From the NCBI RefSeq assembly GCF_000346465.2, contig NC_034012.1:21035816-21099815 (forward strand): a DNA stretch of 64,000 nt, written 5' to 3'. Both the position numbers and the translations under genes were made by a program. The notes beneath the pieces were generated by a model. It saw only the letters and a program-made list of their open reading frames with translations, did not search any database and had not been told where the DNA came from. Below are positions 38,986-50,800 of the stretch, piece by piece (position 1 is the stretch's first letter; every line of letters starts with the position of its first letter). This DNA is from Prunus persica (taxonomy: Eukaryota > Streptophyta > Magnoliopsida > Rosales > Rosaceae).

Positions 38986-39351
38986 TAATCTAGATAAATG
39001 ATCAGCCACAACATTCTCACTGCCCTTCTTGTCTTTAATCTCTAAGTCAAATTCTTGAAGTAAAAGAACCCAACGAATCAATCTAGGCTTTGCATCCTTC
39101 TTAGACAACAAGTATTTTAGTGCAGCATGATTCGTATAGACAATTATTTTAGCCCCAACCAAATAAGACCGAAATTTCTCTAGTGCGAACACAACTGCCA
39201 ACAATTCCTTCTCTGTAGTTGCATAGTTAAGCTGTGCATCATTGATAGTACGACTTGCATAATAGATGACATGGGGAAGCTTATCTTTTCGCTGCCCTAA
39301 AACTGCCCCAACACCATAATCTGACGCATCACACATTAGTTCAAATGGTAA
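38986..39351 (-). pseudogene. RNase H domain with a substituted catalytic residue
   Basis: This domain degrades the RNA strand of the RNA/DNA hybrid. It lies in the longest intact frame (374 codons, 39657-38533). DASDYG (residue 110, codon at 39330), TTEKELLAV (Glu151) and VADHLSRL (Asp219) are present. The middle motif reads [11 protein letters not shown] where the family has an aspartate, so one metal-binding acid is replaced by asparagine (codon about 39132), again a G-to-A change in the sense strand. The domain would be predicted inactive even without the stops elsewhere. Confidence 0.88.
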
Positions 39352-39359
39352 ATCCCAAT

Positions 39360-40440
39360 TTGGTGCAGCAATGATGGGTGCCGAAGTTAAGAGTGCTTTC
39401 AACTTGTTGAATGCTTCTAAACAAGCCTTATCAAAATTAAATGGTGCATCCTTAGCCAATAAAGTGCACAAAGGTCGACTAATCTTGGAGAAATCCTTGA
39501 TGAACCGACGATAAAAACCTGCGTGTCCTAAGAAGGACCTCACACCTTTTACTGATGTAGGAGGTGGCAGCTTTGCAATAACTTCAATCTTTGCTTTGTC
39601 AACCTCAATGCCTTTGCTAGAAATTGAATGACCCAAGACAATTCCCTGTTCAACCATGAAATGACACTTTTCCTAGTTTAGCACTAAATTCGTCGCTTGA
39701 CATCTCTGAAGAACTAATGATAAATTTTGTAAAACTTCCCCAAAAATAGAAAAATCATCCATAAAAACTTCCACAATATTTTCGACCAAGCCAGAAAAAA
39801 TACTCATCATACAATGTTGAAACGTAGCAGGTGCATTGCATAATTCGAACGGCATCCTCCGATAAGCATAAGTACCAAATGGACAAGTGAAAGTAGTCTT
39901 CTCTTGATCCTCTAGTGCGATTGGAATCTAATTATACCCAGAATACCCATCAAGAAAACAGTAAAAAGCTCGCCCAGCCAACCTTTTTAACATCTGGTCA
40001 ATAAAAGGCAATGGAAAATGGTCTTTTCACGTCCCAGTGTTAAGCTTCCGATAATCTACACACATTCTCCAACCCGTAGTCAATCGTGTAGGAACTAACT
40101 CATTATTAACATTTTTCACCATTGTAATACCGGTCCGTTTAGGCACAACTTGAGTAGGGCTAACCCATTTACTGTCAGAAATAGGATAAATCATACCTGC
40201 ATCAAGTAATTTCATAACCTCTGTTCTGACCACCTCTTTCATAATTGGGTTAAGGCGGCGTTGAGCATCAACTGTTGGCTTCACGTCGTCTTCCATTAAT
40301 ATTCCGTGCATACATAGTGCTGGGCTGATTCCCTTGATGTCCGCAATTGTCCATCCCAATGCATCTTGATATTTTCTCAACACACGAAGCAATTTATCTT
40401 CCTCTGTTGGTGTTAAATCCGCTGCAATTATAACTGGCAG
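39360..40440 (-). pseudogene. Reverse transcriptase domain (degraded)
   Basis: In order: TIADIKGISPALCMHGI (about 40360-40300), the fingers segment with GWRMCVDYRKLN (about 40070), the first catalytic aspartate in FLDGYSG (codon 39949-39951), a CNAPATFQ motif (about 39830), and the FMDD active site (DD at 39754-39759). The catalytic aspartates are intact. Three stops (40027, 39928, 39673) lie inside the domain. A glutamate stands in MPFELCNAP where this lineage normally has glycine, also a G-to-A type change. FMDD instead of YMDD is usual for Athila. Confidence 0.92.
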
Positions 40441-40490
40441 CGTCTCTACAGCTCCTAACTATGCATATTTAAGATGTTGTGGTAAAGGCT

Positions 40491-43400
40491 TCATGATGTT
40501 CCCCAAGTTTTGAACTCAATCCGATATGAAATGGAGTGGATGGTGTAATGCATAGTTCTAGAGATTGGATTTCACTCAAAACAAGCCAAATGACTCCTCC
40601 CACCGTATTATGATGTTCCCCAAGTTTTGGACACAATCCGATATCGACTAGTCCATGAAATTGGGCAATTCAAGTTTGTACGAAGTTCGTTCTGAAATTT
40701 AATGGTTGGTGTATTGCATAGTTTTAGCCATTGGATTTCAGTCAAAACTCGCCAAATGACTCCTCCCACCATATTATGATGTTCCCCAAGTTTTGGACTC
40801 AATCCGATATCTATTGGTCCATGAAATTGGACAATTCAGGTTCGTACGAAGTTCATTTTGAAATGGAGTGGTTGGGGTATCGCTTAGTTCTATAGATTGG
40901 ATTTCACTCAAAACCCACCAAATGACTCCTCCCACCATTTTATGATGTTCCCCAAGTTTTGGACTCAATACAATATCAATTCGTCCATGAAATTGGACAA
41001 TTCAGGTTCGTACGAAGTTCGTTATGAAATGGTGTGGTTGTTGTATTGCATAGTTATAGCGACTGGATTTCACTAAAAACTTCAAAAATGACTCCTCCCA
41101 AAACATTATGATGTTCCCCAAGTTTTGGACTCAATCCGATTTCGATTGTTCCATGAAATTGGACGATTAAGGTACATACGAAGTTCATTATGTAATGGAG
41201 TGGTTGGTGTATTGCATAGTGTTAGCCACTGGATTTCACTCAAAACTCACCAAATGACTCCTCCCACCATATTATGATGTTCCCCAAGTTTTGGGCTCAA
41301 TCCGATATCGATTGGTCCAAGAAATTGGACTATTCATTTTTGTACAAAGTTCGTTCTAAAATGGAGTGGTTGGTGTATTGCATAGTTCTGGAGATTGGAT
41401 TTCACTCAAAACCCACCAAATGACTCCACCCACCATATTATCATGTTCCCCAAGATTCGGACTCAATCCGATATCGATTGGTCCATGAAATTGGACAATT
41501 CAGGTTCGTACGAAGTTCGTTATGAAATGTGGTGGTTGTTGTATTGCATAGTTTTAGCCATTGGATTTCCTTCAAAACTAACCAAATGACCCGTCCCACC
41601 ATATTATGTTGTTCCCTTTAAGGTTCGTACGAAGTTCATTCTGAAATGCAGTGGTTTGTGTATTGCATTGGATTTCACTCAAAACTCACAAAATTAGTCC
41701 TCCCACAACATTATGATGTTCCCCAAGTTTTGGACTTCATCCGATATCGATTGGTCCACAAAATCGGACAATTCAGGTTCGTACAAAATTCGTTCTGAAA
41801 TGGAGTGGTTGTTGTATTCCATAGTTTTGGCCATTGGATTTCACTGAAAACTCACCAAATGACTCCTCCAACAATATTAAGATGTTCTCCAAGTTTTGGA
41901 CTCAATCCGATATCGATTGGTCGACGAAATTGGACAATTCAGGTTCGTACAAAGTTCGTTATGAAATGGAGTGGTTGTTGTATTGCATAGTTTTAGCCAT
42001 TGGATTTCGCTCTAAACTCACCAAATGACTCCTCCCACCACATTATGTTGTTCCCTATGTTTTGGACTCAATCGGATATTGATCGGTCCGTGAAATTGGA
42101 CAATTCAGGTTCGTATGAAGTTCGTTTTGAAATGGAGTGGTTGGTGTATTCCATTGTTTTAGCCATTGGATTTCACTCAAAACTCACAAAATGACCCCTC
42201 CCACAACATTATGTTGTTCCCCAAGTTTTGGACTCAATTCGATATGGATTGGTCTATGAAATTGGACAATTCAGGTTTGTACGAAGGTCGTTATGAAATG
42301 CAGTGGTTGGTGTGTTGCATAGTACTAGAGATTGGATTTCACTGAAAACCCACCAAATGACTCGTCCCACTATATTATGATGTTCCCCAAGTTTTGGACT
42401 CAATCCGATATCCATTGGTTCATGAAATCGGACAATTCAGGTTCGTACGAAGTTCGTTATGAAATGGAATGGTTGGTGTATTGCATAGTTTTCGCCATTG
42501 GATTTCACTCAAAACTCACCAAATGACTCCTCCCCCCATATTATGACGTTCTCTAAGTTTTGGACTCAATCCGATATCGATTGGTCCATGAAATCGGATA
42601 ATTCAGGTTCGTACGAAGTTCAGTCTAAAATAGAGTGGTTGGTGTATTGAATTGTTTTAGCCACAGGATTTCACTCAAAACTCAGAAAATGACTCCTCCC
42701 ATAGCATTATGATGTTCCCCAAGTCTTGGACTCAATCCGATATCGATTGGTCCGTCAAATTGGACAATTCAGGTTCGTATGAAGTTCATTTTGAAATGGA
42801 GTAGTTGGTGTATTACATAGTTCTAGAGATTGGATTTCACTCAAAACCCACCAAATGACCTCTCCCACAACATTATGATGTTCCCCAAGTTTTGGACTCA
42901 ATCCAATATCGATCGGTCCATGAAATCGGACAATTCAGGTTCGTACAAAGTTCGTTTTGAAATGGAGTGATTGTTGTATTGCATAGTTTTAGACATTGGA
43001 TTTCACTCAAAACTCACCAAATGACTCCTCCCACCATATTATGTTGTTCCCTATGTTTTGGACCCAATCCGATATCGATCAATCCATGAAATCGGATTTA
43101 GGTTCGTATGAAGTTCATTCTGAAATGGAGTGGTTGGTGTATTGCATAGTTTTAGCCATTGGATTTCATTAAAAACTCACCAAATGAGTCCTCCCACCAT
43201 ATTGTGATGTTCCCTAAGTTTTGGACTCAATCCGATATCGATTAGTCCATGAATTCGGACAATTCAGCTCGTACGAAGTTCGTTCTGAAATGGAGTGGTT
43301 GGTGTATTGCATCGTTTTAGCCGTTGGACTTCACTCAAAACTCACAAAATGACTCATCCCACAACAGTACGATGTTCCCCAAGTTTTGGACTTAATCCGA

Positions 43401-43702
43401 TATCGATTGGTCCATGAAATCGGACAATTCAGCTTCGTACGAAGTTCATTATGAAATGGAGTGGTTGGTGTACTGCATAGTTTTAGACATTGGACTTCAC
43501 TCAAAACCCACCAAATGACTCCTCCCACAATATTATGATGTTCCCCCAGTTTTGGATTCAATCCGATATCGATTGGTCCATGAAATCGGACCATTCAGGT
43601 TCGTACAAAGTTCGTTATGAAATGGAGTGGTTGGTGGATTGCGTAGTTTTAGCCTTTGGATTTCACTCGAAACTCACCAAATGAGTCCTCCCACCATATT
43701 AT
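40491..43702 (+). repeat. Satellite array, type B
   Basis: About 19 monomers. The first is shortened: GATAT joins GAAATGGAGTGG at about 40527. Two more deletion copies lie at about 41613 (TTGTTCCC then TTTAAGGTTCG) and 41669 (TATTGCATTGGATTTC). A monomer at about 43090 has lost ACAATTC before AGGTTCG. No gene seen. Confidence 0.93.
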
Positions 43703-43869
43703 GATGTTGACCACATTTTGGGCTCAATCCGATATCGATTGCCAATGAAATTGGACAATTCAAGTTCGTACGAAGTTTGTTCCGTAAGTGGTGTGGTTGG
43801 TGTATTGCATAGTTTTCGCAATTGGATTTCACTAAAAACTCACCAAATGACTCCGCCCACCATATTGTG
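43703..43869 (+). repeat. Single type A monomer within a B array
   Basis: One copy reads GATGTTGACCACATTTTGGG, GATTGCCAATGAAATTGG and TTCCGTAAGTGG, all type A markers. The monomers on both sides carry GATGTTCCCC or GATGTTCCTC and GGTCC (type B). Confidence 0.9.
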
Positions 43870-46800
43870 ATGTTCCTCAAGTTTTTGACACAATCCGATA
43901 TCGATTGGTCCATAAAATCGTACAATTCAGGTTCGTACGAAGTTAATTCTGAAATGGAGTGGTTGGTGAATTGCATAGTTCTAGAGATTGGATTTCACTG
44001 AAAACCCCCAAAATGACTCTTCCCACTATATTATGATGTTCTCCAAGTTTTGGAATGAATCCGATATCGATTGGTCCATGAAATCGGACAATTCAGGTTC
44101 GTACGATGTTCGTTTTGAAACGGAGTGGTTGGTGTATTGCATAGTTTTGGCAATTCGAATTTACTTAAAACACACCAAATGACTCCTCCCTCAATATTAT
44201 GATGTTCCCCAAGTTTTGGACTCAATCCGATATCAATCGGTCTGTGAAATTGGGCTAATCATATTTGTACGAAGTTCGTTCTCTAATGGAGTGGTTGATG
44301 TATTTCATAGTTTTTGCTTTTAGCTTTCACTCAAAACCCAACAAAAGAATCCTCCCACTATATTATGATGTTCCCCAAGTTTTGGACTCAATCCGATATC
44401 AATTGGTCCATGAAATCGGACAATTCAGGTTGTACAAAGTTCGTTACGAAATGGAGTGGTTGGTGTATTGCATAGTTTTAGCCATTGGATTTCACTCAAA
44501 AGTCACCAAATGACTCCACCAACCATATCATGATGTTCCACAAGTTTTGGACACTATCCGATATCGATTAGTCCAAGAAATCCAAAAATTCAGGTTCGTA
44601 CGAAGTTCTTTCTGAAATGGAGTGGTTGGTGTATTGTATAGATCTAGAGATTGGATTTCACTCAAAACCATCCAAATCACTCCTCCCACAATATTTTCAT
44701 GTTTCCCAAGTTTTGGACTCAATCCGATATCGATTGGTCCATGAAATCGGACAATTCATTTTAGTACGAAGTTTGTTCTGAAATTGAGTGGTTGTTGCAT
44801 TTCATAGTTTTAGCCATTGGATTTCACTCAAAACTCACCGAATGACTCCTCCCATCATATTATGTTGTTTCCCAAGTTTTGGACTCAATCCAATATCGAT
44901 TGGTCCATGAAATTGGACAATTCAGGCCCGTACAAAGTTCGTTCTGAAATGGAGTGGTTAGTGTATTGCATAGTTCTAGAGATTGGATTTCACTGAAAAC
45001 CCACCAAATGACGCCTCCCACTATGTTATGATGTTCCCTAAGTTTTGGACTCCATCCCATATTGATTTGTCCATGAAATTGGACAATTCATGTTCGTACG
45101 AAGTTCGTTAAGAAATCGAGTGGTTGGTGTATTGCATAGTATTAGCCACTGGATTTCACTCAAAACTCACCAAATGACTCCTCCCACCATATTATGACGT
45201 TCCCTAAGTTTGGACTCAATCTGATATCGATTAGTCCATGAAATCGGACAATTCAGGTTCGTACGAAGTTCATTCTGAAATGGAGTGGTTGGTGTATTGG
45301 ATAGTTCTAGAGATCGGATTTCACTAAAAAAAATACCATATGACTCCTCCCACCATATTATGATGTTTCCCAAGTTTTGGACTCAATCCAATATCGATTG
45401 ATCCATGAAATTGGACAATTCAGGCCCGTACGAAGTTAGTTCTGAAATGGAGTGGTTAGTGTATTGCATAGTTCTAGAGATTGGATTTCCCTGAAAACCC
45501 ACCAAATGACGCCTCCCACTATGTTATGTTGTTCCCTAAGTTTTGGACTCCATCCCATATTGATTTGTCCGTGAAATTGGACAATTCATGTTCGTACGAG
45601 AAACCGAGCGGTTGGTGTATTGCATAGTTTTAGCCACTGGATTTCACTCAAAACTCACCAAATGACTCCTCTCACCATATTATGACGTTCCCTAAGTTCT
45701 GGACTCAATCTGATATCGATTAGTCTATGAAATCGGACAATTCAGGTTCGTACGAAGTTCATTCTGAAATAGAGCTGGTGTATTGCATTGTTTTATCCGT
45801 TGGATTTCGCTCAAAATTCACGAAATGACTCCTCCCACAACATTATGATGTTCGCCGAGTTTTGGACTCAATCCGATATCGATCGGTCCATGAAATTGGA
45901 CAATTCAGGTTCGTACGAAGTTCGTTATGAAATGGAGTGGTTGTTGTATTGCATAGTTTTAGCCATTGGATTTCGCTCAAAACTCAGCAAATGACTCCTC
46001 CCACCATATTATGTTGTTCCCTAAGTTTTGGACTCAATTCGATAACGATCGGTCCATGAAATCAGATTTAGGTTCGTACGAAGTTCGTTCTGAAATGGAA
46101 TGGTTAGTGTAGTGCATTGTCTTAGCCATTGGATTTCTCTGAAAACTCACAAAATGACTCCTCCCACAACATTATGATGTTCTCCAATTTTTAGACTCAC
46201 TCTGATATCGATTGGTCTATGAAATTGGACAATTCAGGTTCCTACGAAGTTCGTTATGAAATGGAGTAGTCGGTGTATTGTATAGTTCTAGAGATTGGAT
46301 TTCACTCAAAACCCACCAAATGACACCTCCAACAATATTATGATGTTCCCCAAGTTTTGGACTCAATCCGATATCGATTGTTCCATGAAATAGGACAATT
46401 CAGGTTCGTACAAAGTTCGTTCTGAAATGGAGTGGTTGTATTCCATAGTTTTAGCCATTGGATTTCACTGAAAACTCACCAAATGACTCCTCCAACAATA
46501 TTATGATGTTCTCCAAGTTTTGGACCCAATCCGATATTGATTGGTCCATGAAATTGGACAATTCAGCTTCGTACGAAGTTCGTTATGAAATTGAGTGGTT
46601 GTTGTATTGCATAGTTCTAGCCATTGGATTTCGCTCAAAACTCACCAAATGACTCCTCCCACCATATTATGTTGTTTCCTATGTTTTGGACTCAATCCGA
46701 TATCGATTGGTCCATGAAATCGGATAATTCAGGTTCATACGAAGGTCGTTATGAAATGGAGTGGTTGGTGTGTTGCATAGTTCTAGGGATTGGATTTCAT

Positions 46801-47832
46801 TGAAAACCCACCAAATGACTCCTCCCGCTGTATTATGATGTTCCCCAAGTTTTGGACTCAATCCGATATCGATTTGTCCATGAAATCGGACAATTCAGGT
46901 TCGTACGAAGTTCGTTATGAAATGGAGTGGTTGGTGTATTGCATAGTTTTGGCCATTGGATTTCACTCAAAACTCACCGAATGACTCCTCCCACCATATT
47001 ATGATGTTCCCTATGTTTTGGACTCAATCCGATATCGATTGGTCCATGAAATCGGACAATTCAGGTTCATACGACGTTCGTTCCAAAATGGAGTGGTTGT
47101 TGTATTGCATTGTTTTAGCCATTGGATTTCATTCAAAACTCACAAAATAACGCTTCCCACAACGTTATGTTGTTCCCCTAGTTTTGGACTCAATTCGATA
47201 TCGATTGACCCCTGAAATTGGACAATTCAGGTTAGCACGAAGTCAGTTACAAAATGGAGTGGTTGGTGTACTGCATAGTTTTAGCCATTGGATTTCACTC
47301 AAATCCCACCAAATGACTCCTCCCACAATATTATGATGTTCCCCCAGTTTTGGACTCAATCCAATATCGATTGGTCCACGAAATCGGACAATTCAAGTTC
47401 GTTCAAAGTTCGTTATGAAACGGAGTGGTTGGTGTACTGCATAGTTTTAGCCATTGGGTTTCACTCAAAACTCACCAAATGACTCCTCCCACCATATTAT
47501 GATGTTCCATAAGTTTTGGACTCAATCCGATATCGATTGGTCTATGAAATCGGACAATTCAGGTTCGTACGAAGTTTGTTATGAAATGGAGTGGTTGGTG
47601 TATTGCGTAGTTCTAGAGATTGGATTTCACTGAAAACCAACCAAATGACTCCTCCTACTATATTATGATGTTCCCCCAGTTTTGGACAGAAGGTGATATC
47701 GTTTGGTTCATGAAATCGGACAATTCAGGTTCGCACGAAGTTCGTTATGAAATGGAGTGGTTAGTGTACTGCATAGTTTTAGCAATTGGATTTCACTCAA
47801 AACTTACCAAATGACTCCTCCCACCATATTAT
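43870..47832 (+). repeat. Satellite array, type B
   Basis: About 24 monomers, with a three-monomer repeat at 44.9-45.7 kb. A monomer at about 46060 lacks ACAATTC, as does one at about 43090, and neighbouring variants match as well. No gene seen. Confidence 0.93.
44880..45760 (+). repeat. Trimeric higher-order repeat, 498 bp
   Basis: CAGGCCCGTAC recurs at 44923 and 45421, followed in both units by GGTTAGTGTATTGCATAG, GACGCCTCCCACTATGTTATG, and GGACTCCATCCCATATTGAT. The second unit has lost a short piece of its second monomer at about 45600. Confidence 0.85.
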
Positions 47833-50800
47833 GATGTTGACCAAGTTTTGGGCTCAATCCGATATTGATTGAGCCATCAAATTGGACAATTCAATTTTGT
47901 ACGAAGTTCGTTAATCAAATGGAGTTGTTGGTGTATTGCATAGTTTTAGGGATTGGATTTCACTCAAAACTCACCAAGTGACTCCTCCCACCATATTATG
48001 ATGTTGACCAAGTTTTGGGCCCAATCTGATACCGATTGAAGTATGAAATCGGACAATTCAATTTCGTACGGATTTCGTTCATCAAATGGAGTTGTTGGTG
48101 TATTGCATAGTTTTAGCAATTGGATTTCTCTCGAAACTTACTAAATGACTCCTCCCATCATATTTAGATGTTGACCAAGTTTTGGGCTAAATCTGATAAT
48201 TGAATCAAGAAATCGGACAACTCAAGTTCGCACGAAGTTCGTTCTGTAAATGGAGTGGTTGGTTTATTGCATACTTTTAGCGATTGGATTTCACGAAAAA
48301 CTCACCAAATTTCTCCTCCCACCATATTATGATGTTGACCATGTTTTGGGCTCAATCCGATATCGATTGTCCCAAGAAATCGGATAAAATTCAAGTTCAT
48401 AGGAAGTTTGTTCCGTAGATGGACTGGTTGGTATATTGCATAGTTTTAGAGATTGGATTTCACTCAAAACCCACCAAATGACTCCTCCCACCATATTATG
48501 ACTTGACCAAGTTTTGGGCTCAATCCGATATCGATTGAACCATGAAATCGGACAATTCAATTTCGTACGAAGTTCATTCATCAAATAGAGTTGTTGGTGA
48601 ATTGCATAATTTTAGAGATTCGATTTCACTGAAAACTCACCAAATGACTACTCCCACCATATTATGATGTTAACAAAGTTTTGAGCTCAATCCGATATCT
48701 ATTCCCAACGAAATTGGACAATTCAAGTTCGTACGAAGTTCGTTCAGTATATGGAGTGGTTGGTGTATTGTAAAGTTTTAGCGATTGGATTTCACTCAAA
48801 ACTCACTCAAAGACTCCTCCCACAATATTATGATGTTCACCAAGTTTTGGGTTCAATCCGATATCCATTGCCCAATGAAATTGGATAATTCATGTTCGTA
48901 CGAAGTTCGTTCTGTAAATGGAGTGGTTGGTGTATTGCATAGTTTTAGCGGTTGGATTTCACTCAAAACTCACCAAATGACCCGTCCCACCATATTATGA
49001 TGTTGACCATGTTTTGGGCCCAATTCGATATCGATTGAACCATGAAATCGGACTATTCAATTTCGTACGAAGTTTGTTCATCAAATGGAGTTGTTGGTGT
49101 ATTGCATAGTTTTACTTACTGGATTTCACTCAAAACACACCAAATGACTCCTCCCACCATATTATGATGTTGACCAAGTTTTGGGCTCAATCCTGTATCG
49201 ATTGAGAAATGAAATTAGACAATTAAAGTTCGTACGAAGTTCGTTCCGTAAATGGAGTGGTTGGTGTAATGCATAGTTTTAGAAATTGGATTTTACTCAA
49301 AACCCACCAAATGACTCCTCCCACCATATGATGTTGACCAAGTTTTGGGCTCAATCCAATATCGATTGCCCAATGAAATTCGACAATTGAAGTTTGTAAG
49401 AAGTTTGTTCCGTAAATGGAGTGGTTGGTGTATTGCATAGTTTTGGTAATTGGATTTCACTCAAAACTCACCAAATGACTCCTCCCACCATATTATGATG
49501 TTGACCCAGTTTTGGGCCCAATCCGATATCGATTGAACCATGAAATCAGACAGTTCAATTTCGTACGAAGTTCGTTCATCAAATGGAGTTGTTGGTGTAT
49601 TGCATAGTTTTGGTAATTGGATTTCACTCAAAACTCACCAAATGACTCCTCCCACCATATTATGATGTTGACTCAGTTTTGGGCCCAATCCGATATCGAT
49701 TGAACCATGAAATCGGACAGTTCAATTTCGCACGAAGTTCGTTCATCAAATTGAGTTGTTGGTGTATTGCATAGTTTTAGCGATTGGATTTCACTCAAAA
49801 CTCACCAAATGACTCCTCCCACCATATTATGACGTTGACCAAGTTTTAGGCTCAATTTGATATCGATTGAACCAAGATGTCGGAAAATTCAGGTTCGTAC
49901 GAAGTTCGTTCTGTAATTGGAGTGGTTGGTGTACTGCATACTTTTAGGGATTCGATTTCACTCAAAACTCACCGAACGACTCCTCCCACCATATTATGAT
50001 ATTGACCAAGTTTTGGGCTCAATCTGATATCGATTGAACCATGAAATCGGACAATTCAAGTTCGTACAAAGTTCGTTCATCAAATGGAGTTGTTGGTGTA
50101 TTGCATAGTTTTAGCGATTGGATTTCTCAAAAAAATCACCAAATGACTCCTCCCACCATATTATGATGTTGACCAAGTTTTGGGCTCAATCCGATATCGA
50201 TTGCCCAATGAAATGGGACAATTCAAGTTCGTACGAAGTTCGTTCTGTAAGTGGAGTGGTTGGTGTATTGCATAGTTTTAGCAATTGGATTTCATTCAGA
50301 ACTCACCAAATGACACCTCCCTCCATATTATGATGTTGATTGACCAAGTTTTCTACTCAATCCGATATCGATTGAACCAAGAAATCGGACAATTCAAGTT
50401 CGTACGAAGTTCGTTCATCAAATGGAGTTGTTGGTGTAATGCATAGTTTTAGAGATTGGATTTCACTCAAAACTCACCAAATGGCTCCTCCCACCATATT
50501 ATGATGTTGACCAAGTTTTGGGCTCAATCCGATATCGATTGAGCCAAGAAGTCGGACAATTAAGGTTCGTACGAAGTTCATTATGTAATTGGAGTGGTTG
50601 GTGTACTGCATAGTTTTAGGGATTGGATTTCACTGAAAACTCACCGAATGACTACTCCCACCATATTATGATGTTGACCAAGTTTTGGGCTCAATCCGAT
50701 ATCGATTGAACTAAGAAATCGGACAATTCAAGTCCGTACGAAGTTCGTTCATCAAATGGAGTTGTTGGTGTAATGCATAGTTTTAGAGATTGGATTTCAC

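Larger units (their letters stand above)
37608..40485 (-). pseudogene. pol: Broken Athila pol (RT - RNase H - integrase)
   Basis: This would be the polyprotein that copies element RNA into DNA and integrates it. A single frame runs on the - strand from the truncation point to about 38062, interrupted by stops at 40459, 40027, 39928, 39673, 38533 and 38359. Two single-base losses then shift the frame near 38062 and 38022, and the end is read in the third frame (37958-37608). Domain order is RT, RNase H, zinc finger, integrase core, and C-terminal domain. At least four stops fit single C-to-T or G-to-A changes (at 40027, 39928, 39673 and 38533). The first usable codons lie in the protease-RT linker, so gag and protease are absent. 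It cannot make a working protein. Confidence 0.92.
33605..40490 (-). mobile_element. 5'-truncated Athila-type Ty3/gypsy retrotransposon
   Basis: Read on the - strand, the element enters just upstream of reverse transcriptase (40490), then has RT, RNase H, integrase (to 37608), a 2.5-kb non-coding tail, a polypurine tract and a 1451-bp 3' LTR ending at 33605. The RT approach (TIADIKGISPALCMHGI), FMDDFS and the integrase tail VNGHRLKPY place it in the Athila lineage, a family of non-chromodomain Ty3/gypsy elements often found in pericentromeres. The 5' LTR, primer-binding site, gag and protease are missing, and satellite resumes directly at ATGATGTTCCCC. No env-like ORF is visible. The copy is dead: six in-frame stops and two frameshifts. 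Confidence 0.93.

Noticed and set aside
16624..40490. Preference of retroelements for type B over type A arrays (all four insertions lie in B)
   Set aside because: B makes up about three quarters of the satellite here, so four of four in B is expected by chance roughly one time in three.
33605..40490. Chromovirus (CRM-type) centromeric retrotransposon
   Set aside because: Integrase ends without a chromodomain, and the RT and polypurine-tract motifs are of Athila type.
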